Assembly: GCA_003484785.1 (NCBI GenBank)
Contig: DNAD01000158.1
Location: forward strand, 1 to 11,379
Direction of reading: 5' to 3'
DNA length: 11,379 bases
Source of the DNA: Lachnospiraceae bacterium
GTDB taxonomy: Bacteria > Bacillota > Clostridia > Lachnospirales > Lachnospiraceae
Position 1 is the first letter of the stretch; every line of letters starts with the position of its first letter. Below the pieces are notes generated by a model that saw only the letters and a program-made list of their open reading frames with translations, was not told the DNA's origin and searched no databases. Positions 6,745-11,379 of the stretch are shown here, piece after piece. The position numbers and the translations under genes are program-made.

Positions 6745-8997
6745 ATGATCTTTTTAATCCTATTCATTATAATTACAATGCTGCAGCTTTCAGCCGGGCT
6801 TTCGGTTGTTCTGGCCACTCCCGGAAAAAGACTTTCGGGCAGCCGGATCGGGCTTTGCATCCTGTCTGCCTCAGCTGTTTATGCAGCCTTCTGGGCCGCG
6901 GTTGTTTTATACGGGTTTAGAGGGACGGAGAATGCTTTTCGGGAATTTTTTCTGATACTGAGAAGCGGGAGAGCCTTTTATCAGGACATCGAATATCTGG
7001 TAACGGCTGTTTTTGTCGGCGCGGTCCTCTGCATATCCTTCGGCTTTTATCTGAGAAGGCTTATACATGACGGCCAGCCGGGCATAAGCAGGCTTCAGGA
7101 AAATATAATCATCATTACAGCAGCTGTTTCTATCCTGTACCTGTTTGCGGGCTACCGGAATGCGGACTGCTCAAAGGAACAGGTGAAGCTTTCCGAGCTT
7201 CACGGGGATGGAAGCCTTAAAGAAGCTGAGGGCGGCATTTATACCATAGCTGATTTTATAAGACTGAAAAACACGGGGAAAAATGATATAGATCTTGAAG
7301 AACTGTATCTGTCGGATGATCTGCAGACTTCAGATACACTTTCGCTTGAGGGGAATATCATACCATCCGGCGGGGAGCTGGTGCTATATCTTGATGATAC
7401 CTCCCCCTTTAAGCTCAGCAAGGGCGAAACGGTTTTTGTTACCGATAAAAACGGGAACGTTTACGACAGCCTGTCCTATGATCCGGACAGCGATGTGATC
7501 CTGGGAGAGCCGGTATTGTCCCATGAGAACGGTTTTTACGAAGAGGGCTTTTTGCTTACGATCACCATGCCGGAGAAGGCCTCGGAGGATGAATATATAG
7601 CCTATACCCTGGACGGAAGCGCTCCGTCTGCAGATTCAATAAGGTATGAGGGCCCTGTAGAGGTATATGACAGGAAGGGGGAGGAGACACCCTGCCTGGA
7701 TGCAAAAAGAGTCATTTATGATTATGCGGACTATGAGCCGGAGCACGAGGATGTCGACAGAGCCTTTGTCATAAGAGCTGCAGTCTTTGACGGCCGGGGG
7801 AACAGGAGCAGGACCGTTAACGGTACGTATTTTATAGGAAACTATGAGTATGATGACAGGAAGATAATCTCGCTTACGGCGGATTATGAAGGTCTGTTCG
7901 GGTTGAACGGGATCTGTACCACGGGCCCTCTGTATGATGCGTGGTACCTGGGCGGACAGGCCGGAGAGGCTCCGGTGCCGAATTTCAGGCAGGCAGGAAG
8001 AGCCTTTGAGATCGAAGGAAATCTTCAGTATTTTAATAACGGAAGCTGTGTGGGAGGACAGGATGTCGGGCTGAGGGTGTTCGGCGGTTCCATGAGGGAT
8101 CTTGCGAAGAAGCATTTTTCTGTCTATTCCAGAAAAACCTACAGTGGGTCGGACAGCTTTTCCATGGATATTTTTGATAACGGAAGGCCTGTACATTCCA
8201 TCGCCTTAAGGGACGGGCTTTCGGATGCTGTACTTCAGGAGCTGTCTGAAGGGCGGGATGTCGCCTCCCAGGTGCATACACGGGTCGTGGTATTCTTAAA
8301 CGGTGAATTCTGGTTTGACACCTTCGCCTGCGAAAAATACAGCCCGGCGTATTTCTATGAGCATAAGGGAATAGCGGAAAACAATATAATCATTGTAAAG
8401 GAAGGGCTTATCGATACAGGGATGGAAGGAGATGAGCTCTTATATCAGCAGATATACCAATACATCGGGGAGCATGACCTTTCCAACCAGGATTTCTATG
8501 AGGAGTTCTGTAATATCATTGATGTCCAGAGCTACATTGATTATCTCTGTGCCACGGCCTACGGCTGTAACCTTGACCAGGACGAGATCATAAACCGGCA
8601 GCTGTACCGGGCCAGAAAAAGCGTGGGTGACGGCGAGAATGACGGGAGATGGCGGTGGGCTCTGTATGATATGGATCTGTTGGATACCCTGTTTGATTCC
8701 ACGGACTATTTCGAGGTGGACGAGGTTTATGAGATCGATCCGTTTACCGCAAGAATAACAGAGGATTCCATAAATATCGAGGAACAGACACTGTTCAGGG
8801 CTCTCATGCAGAATGAATCCTTCAGACAGAGCTTTTCGGATACCATGAAGGATTTTATCGAGACGGATTACTCCATGGAAAATGTGGACAGGGTACTTGC
8901 CAAATATGGCGGAGATACCGGACAGCTGCGTAGATTCTTTAAGCACCGGGCGAAATATATGAATGAATTTGTTGAGGAAGAATTCAAAGCGGAGTGA
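6745..8997 (+). CDS. Polytopic CotH-family protein with lamin-tail-like and chitobiase-C-like domains
   Basis: This 750-aa protein begins with four predicted membrane helices (about 1-24, 35-57, 83-103, 120-137). Loops 1-2 and 3-4 are Arg/Lys-rich (PGKRLSGSR, LRRLIH), so by the positive-inside rule the N-terminus and the large C-terminal part are both outside. Next come a lamin-tail-like domain (about 165-244, DFIRLKNTG ... YLSDD), a chitobiase-C-like domain (about 256-365, YTLDGSAPS, ending GTYFIG as in the preceding paralogue) and a CotH domain (about 374-740). Visible kinase positions are R444, GG 447-448, Lys456, Glu530, Lys552 and Asp642-x-Asp644. The RNGG segment of the paralogue is RDGL here, and Lys-Ser-Phe is Lys-His-Phe, so activity is less certain. 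I chose the ATG at 6745 because GGTGA (6732-6736) is 8 nt upstream; a GTG at 6727 would add six residues and overlap the previous gene. Confidence 0.85.
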   Translation: MIFLILFIIITMLQLSAGLSVVLATPGKRLSGSRIGLCILSASAVYAAFWAAVVLYGFRGTENAFREFFLILRSGRAFYQDIEYLVTAVFVGAVLCISFGFYLRRLIHDGQPGISRLQENIIIITAAVSILYLFAGYRNADCSKEQVKLSELHGDGSLKEAEGGIYTIADFIRLKNTGKNDIDLEELYLSDDLQTSDTLSLEGNIIPSGGELVLYLDDTSPFKLSKGETVFVTDKNGNVYDSLSYDPDSDVILGEPVLSHENGFYEEGFLLTITMPEKASEDEYIAYTLDGSAPSADSIRYEGPVEVYDRKGEETPCLDAKRVIYDYADYEPEHEDVDRAFVIRAAVFDGRGNRSRTVNGTYFIGNYEYDDRKIISLTADYEGLFGLNGICTTGPLYDAWYLGGQAGEAPVPNFRQAGRAFEIEGNLQYFNNGSCVGGQDVGLRVFGGSMRDLAKKHFSVYSRKTYSGSDSFSMDIFDNGRPVHSIALRDGLSDAVLQELSEGRDVASQVHTRVVVFLNGEFWFDTFACEKYSPAYFYEHKGIAENNIIIVKEGLIDTGMEGDELLYQQIYQYIGEHDLSNQDFYEEFCNIIDVQSYIDYLCATAYGCNLDQDEIINRQLYRARKSVGDGENDGRWRWALYDMDLLDTLFDSTDYFEVDEVYEIDPFTARITEDSINIEEQTLFRALMQNESFRQSFSDTMKDFIETDYSMENVDRVLAKYGGDTGQLRRFFKHRAKYMNEFVEEEFKAE

Positions 8998-9896
8998 ACA
9001 GGAAAGGCTTTATGGGAGCAGATACGGAAGAAAAAAAGGAATTGACGGACAGGATAAAGAGCATATCCCTGTTTTTTATCATCCTGCTGGCTGCGGCCGT
9101 TTTGGGTTCGTATTTCGCCGGAAGGGCAGGGAAAGAGGAGGTTTCTGCGAAGAGCCCTGCGGACGCCGGGGTCATCAGTGTCTACAGCCCGGTAACCGAT
9201 AATGATATGATCGTTTCCAAGGAGGGGGCAATCCCCATATCGGAGGAGCTTCTGGATAAGGGTCCGCTGACCGGAGGAGCATATATCATTTCGGGAGATT
9301 ACGGCAGGACCGTGGTGATCGATGCTCATGACGAGATAGTCCATCTGATCCTTGACGGCGCGAATATTCGTACCAATGACGGGCCCGCGATACTTGCCCG
9401 CTCCGCGGCCAAGGTGATCATCACGGCTAAGGAGGGGACGGAAAACAATCTTGCGGACTGCGCCTACTATTCGGAGAGAAACATCTACGCCGCGGTCTTT
9501 TCCTATGCTGACGTGACGATCAACGGAAAGGGGATTTTGAATATTTCGGGCTTTTCAAAGGATGCGATACATACACAGGGCTTTTTCAAGGTGCTTGATA
9601 CGGATATCCGACTGAAAGCAAAGAGAACCGCCCTCAACGCTGACGACGGCATGCTCCTGTCAGCTTCCTTTATGTCGACAGAAGCGGAAAAAACGGGGCT
9701 GAAGAGCGGGATCCATAATAAGGTCGACAAGGGAAGCATCTATATCTCAGGCGGTGATAATACGATAATAGCCGGGAATACGGGTATTTATTCCGGCCGT
9801 GATCTCTATGTCAGCGGCTGCACTCTCTCCATCAACGCCGTAGTATCGGATATAGTCACGGAAGGAGAGCAGTATATTGAGGATGGCTGCCTATGA
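8994..9896 (+). CDS. Membrane-anchored carbohydrate-binding beta-helix protein (Cthe_2159-like)
   Basis: This 300-aa protein has a cytoplasmic Lys/Glu-rich start, one membrane helix (about 24-42) and an extracytoplasmic body of short beta-strand repeats. The repeats resemble the Cthe_2159 carbohydrate-binding family, a right-handed beta-helix described as binding cellulose-like and pectin-like polysaccharides. Supporting segments are VHLILDGANI (116-125), NGKGILNISG (177-186), SKDAIHTQG (188-196), LNADDGM (214-220), SIYISGGDN (248-256) and GIYSGRDLYVSG (264-275). It is shorter than the family members I know, and several Asp-Gly repeat positions are altered (DAIH rather than DGI), so ligand and metal binding may differ. 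The GTG start overlaps the upstream stop by 4 nt; an in-frame ATG at 9012 with AGGAAAGG just before it is a real alternative. The stop overlaps the VTC gene by 4 nt. A structural adaptor role is possible. Confidence 0.78.
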   Translation: MNRKGFMGADTEEKKELTDRIKSISLFFIILLAAAVLGSYFAGRAGKEEVSAKSPADAGVISVYSPVTDNDMIVSKEGAIPISEELLDKGPLTGGAYIISGDYGRTVVIDAHDEIVHLILDGANIRTNDGPAILARSAAKVIITAKEGTENNLADCAYYSERNIYAAVFSYADVTINGKGILNISGFSKDAIHTQGFFKVLDTDIRLKAKRTALNADDGMLLSASFMSTEAEKTGLKSGIHNKVDKGSIYISGGDNTIIAGNTGIYSGRDLYVSGCTLSINAVVSDIVTEGEQYIEDGCL

Positions 9897-10582
9897 GTGA
9901 AAAGAGATACCGACACGAATACAAATATGTACTCGATGACCTGAAGACCGTTCTCTTGAAGGCACGAGCCGGGGCTTTGTTCAGACCGGATCCCCATGCA
10001 CGTCCGGACGGGCAGTACAGCATAAAGAGCCTTTACTTTGACGATATTAATAACGGATGTTATTACGATGCCGCAAACGGAAACGATCCCCGGGCAAAGT
10101 TCAGGATAAGGCTGTATAACGATGATACGGAGATGATAAGGCTTGAAAAAAAGATAAAGCGAAACGGCTTCACCCTGAAGGAGCAGGCTGTGTTGAGCAG
10201 GCAGGAGTGCGAAGCCCTCATGCAGGGAAGGCCGGTGGTTATCGAGAATACGGAGGATGAGAAAAAAAGAAGCCTCCTTTCGCAGATGGCAGTTAACGGG
10301 CTGGTCCCGGTCATCATTATCGCGTATGAGCGGCAGCCCTTTATCTACCCCGGCTCAGACATACGCTTTACCATAGATACGAGGATAACCTTTTCAACCG
10401 ATGTAAAAAGCTTCCTGGATCCGGGAAAAAAAGCCATGATGTCATTAGGCGGCGGTTTTTCCGTAATGGAGCTTAAGTGGGGCAGATATCTTCCGGGTCA
10501 TATTACGGAATATCTTACTATTAACTCTCTGGACAAAAGCAGGTTTTCAAAATATTATTACTGCAGATCAATGACATTTTAA
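9893..10582 (+). CDS. VTC-domain polyphosphate polymerase
   Basis: This 229-aa protein is essentially a lone VTC domain, the catalytic tunnel fold of yeast Vtc4, which makes inorganic polyphosphate from ATP. It lacks the SPX domain and membrane helices of the yeast enzyme and should be cytoplasmic. The tunnel signatures are in the expected order: RHEYKY (7-12), SLYFDD (46-51), FRIRLY with Arg71 and Arg73, LEKKIKRNG (84-92), Lys96, AYERQPF with Arg147, IRFTIDTR with Arg158 and Arg164, MELKW with Glu193 and Lys195, and a terminal SRFSKYY (216-222). All charged residues I would expect for catalysis are present. Triphosphate-tunnel proteins can have other activities, so the product is inferred. 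The ATG overlaps the upstream stop (ATGA), with GAGG about 10 nt upstream. It is followed after 13 nt by the DUF4956 gene, a frequent partner of bacterial VTC genes. Confidence 0.9.
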   Translation: MSEKRYRHEYKYVLDDLKTVLLKARAGALFRPDPHARPDGQYSIKSLYFDDINNGCYYDAANGNDPRAKFRIRLYNDDTEMIRLEKKIKRNGFTLKEQAVLSRQECEALMQGRPVVIENTEDEKKRSLLSQMAVNGLVPVIIIAYERQPFIYPGSDIRFTIDTRITFSTDVKSFLDPGKKAMMSLGGGFSVMELKWGRYLPGHITEYLTINSLDKSRFSKYYYCRSMTF

Positions 10583-10595
10583 TGAGGTGATGAAA

Positions 10596-11270
10596 ATGGG
10601 ATTAAACGAACTTATCAGAAGAGCACTTTTTGAAGGATATGCGTCCAAGCCGCTGTCGATATCCGCCATTCTAATATGTATTTGTATAACGGCACTGATC
10701 GGGGCCTATATCTTCATTTTATACAGACGTATCAACGCGGCGGTGTTTTATAACCGCAATTTCAATGTTTCCCTTGTGACGATAGCCATTATCACGGCGG
10801 CGATCATAATCACGATCCAGTCTAATATCGTCGTATCACTGGGCATGGTGGGCGCTCTTTCCATCGTAAGGTTCAGAACGGCGGTAAAGGATCCTCTGGA
10901 TCTGGTGTTCCTATTCTGGGCCATAAGCGTCGGCATCATCTGCGGCGCGGGCTTTGCGCTGATCGCCATCATTGCCTCTTTAGTGCTTACCGTGATCATC
11001 CTTCTGCTGCTAAGCATCAAACAGGAGAAAAATATCACAATGCTGACCATCCGGTCCGGTAACTTTGAAGCCGAGAACATCATCATGGATATCATCAGGA
11101 ACAATTGCTCCTATTCTAATGTAAGAGCCCAGAATATGGACAAAAACGGTATGGACATGACCATCGAGGTAAGGATCGGAGAAAAGGAAAGGCTCGTACA
11201 TGAGCTTATGAAGGAAGAGTTTATCCAATCCGTTTCCTTTGTGGACAATTCCGGCAACAGCTATGTTTAA
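10596..11270 (+). CDS. DUF4956 domain integral membrane protein
   Basis: This 224-aa protein is recognised as DUF4956 by the hallmark GMVGALSIVRFRTAVKDPLD (83-102) followed by FLFWAISVGI. Hydrophobic segments lie at about 21-43, 58-75, 104-124 and 125-141. The conserved Arg-rich hallmark loop sits between the second and third helices. The last 80 residues (about 145-224) are soluble, with alternating strands and helices resembling an ACT or ferredoxin-like fold. No biochemical function is established to my knowledge. Its regular neighbourhood with VTC and CotH genes suggests a membrane partner, perhaps a conduit or anchor for the polymerase; this is inference. The ATG at 10596 has GAGGTGA (10584-10590) at 5 nt spacing, better than GTG 10587 or ATG 10590, which overlap that site. 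It is the last gene of the operon. Confidence 0.88.
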   Translation: MGLNELIRRALFEGYASKPLSISAILICICITALIGAYIFILYRRINAAVFYNRNFNVSLVTIAIITAAIIITIQSNIVVSLGMVGALSIVRFRTAVKDPLDLVFLFWAISVGIICGAGFALIAIIASLVLTVIILLLLSIKQEKNITMLTIRSGNFEAENIIMDIIRNNCSYSNVRAQNMDKNGMDMTIEVRIGEKERLVHELMKEEFIQSVSFVDNSGNSYV

Positions 11271-11272
11271 CT

Positions 11273-11291
11273 GTTACCCGTGAATGGTAAC
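11273..11291. repeat. Short inverted repeat after the DUF4956 stop codon
   Basis: GTTACC (11273-11278) and GGTAAC (11286-11291) form a perfect 6-bp inverted repeat with a 7-nt loop, beginning 2 nt after the stop. No T-run follows, so it is not a classical terminator. It could be a weak 3' mRNA hairpin or a protein-binding site. Confidence 0.4.
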
Positions 11292-11319
11292 CGTTTAATA
11301 CCACTTCTTGTATAAAGGC

Positions 11320-11348
11320 TTGTTTTTTAAACTAAATATTGGTATACT
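11320..11348 (+). promoter_or_regulatory. Rightward promoter for a gene beyond the window
   Basis: TTGTTT (11320-11325), a 17-bp spacer and TATACT (11343-11348) match a sigma-A promoter. The predicted start is near 11355, inside the hairpin that follows. The promoter presumably drives a gene to the right of the window. Confidence 0.5.
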
Positions 11349-11351
11349 AAG

Positions 11352-11378
11352 ACAGGCGTTTGGGGAAACGCCTGTTTT
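11352..11378 (+). terminator. Terminator-like hairpin with TTTT at window end
   Basis: ACAGGCGTTT (11352-11361), loop GGGG and AAACGCCTGT (11366-11375) form a perfect 10-bp stem followed by TTTT (11375-11378, the first T also being part of the stem). It fits a rho-independent terminator for the five-gene operon, 81 nt after the last stop. The window ends before the T-tract can be judged. Because a promoter sits immediately upstream, it could instead be a 5' leader hairpin of the next transcript. Confidence 0.65.
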
Positions 11379-11379
11379 C

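Noticed and set aside
4629-11270. Operon considered as a mobile island or defence system
   Set aside because: No integrase, transposase, tRNA, direct repeats or nuclease/toxin domains are visible; all members fit envelope or phosphate-polymer roles.
1-11379. Search for CRISPR arrays, tRNA or rRNA genes
   Set aside because: No regularly spaced repeats, tRNA cloverleaf or rRNA segments were seen.

Overview
The window looks like a low-to-mid GC Firmicutes chromosome, most likely a Lachnospiraceae-type clostridium. The reasons are strong AGGAGG-like ribosome binding sites, GTG and TTG starts, sigma-A type promoters, and the order rpmB (divergent) - Asp23/YloU - FakA/YloV - recG, which is familiar from Bacillus and clostridia. 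The family assignment is inference; no rRNA or other decisive marker is present.

Region 1 (1-4545) is housekeeping. The 5' end of rpmB (ribosomal protein L28, zinc-finger form) runs leftward off the window edge. Its promoter lies almost back to back with a rightward promoter that serves a compact unit: an Asp23/Gls24-family protein, the fatty-acid kinase ATP-binding subunit FakA, and the DNA helicase RecG. FakA carries an unusual Pro/Glu/Ala/Lys-rich linker and lacks the three expected zinc ligands of its middle domain. RecG has a TTG start and almost no Shine-Dalgarno sequence.

Region 2 (4546-11270) is a tightly packed five-gene operon with its own promoter and no recognised regulator. In order it encodes: a membrane-anchored CotH-family kinase with a chitobiase-C-like domain and a C-terminal repeat-like domain; a second CotH-family protein with four N-terminal membrane helices, a lamin-tail-like domain and a chitobiase-C-like domain; a short membrane-anchored protein resembling the Cthe_2159 carbohydrate-binding beta-helix family; a soluble VTC-type polyphosphate polymerase with its tunnel residues intact; and a DUF4956 integral membrane protein. 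Genes overlap by 4 nt or are separated by at most 13 nt, which implies coordinated expression and probably one pathway or complex.

My reading of region 2 (inference) is a cell-envelope phosphate-polymer system. The cytoplasmic VTC enzyme would make polyphosphate or a related polymer, DUF4956 would be its membrane partner or conduit, and the CotH and carbohydrate-binding proteins would act outside the membrane on surface proteins or glycans. Each family is known separately; the combined function is, as far as I know, unestablished.

Region 3 (11271-11379) is intergenic. It holds a short inverted repeat, a good promoter pointing right, and a 10-bp hairpin followed by TTTT at the window edge, placed over the predicted transcription start of that promoter.
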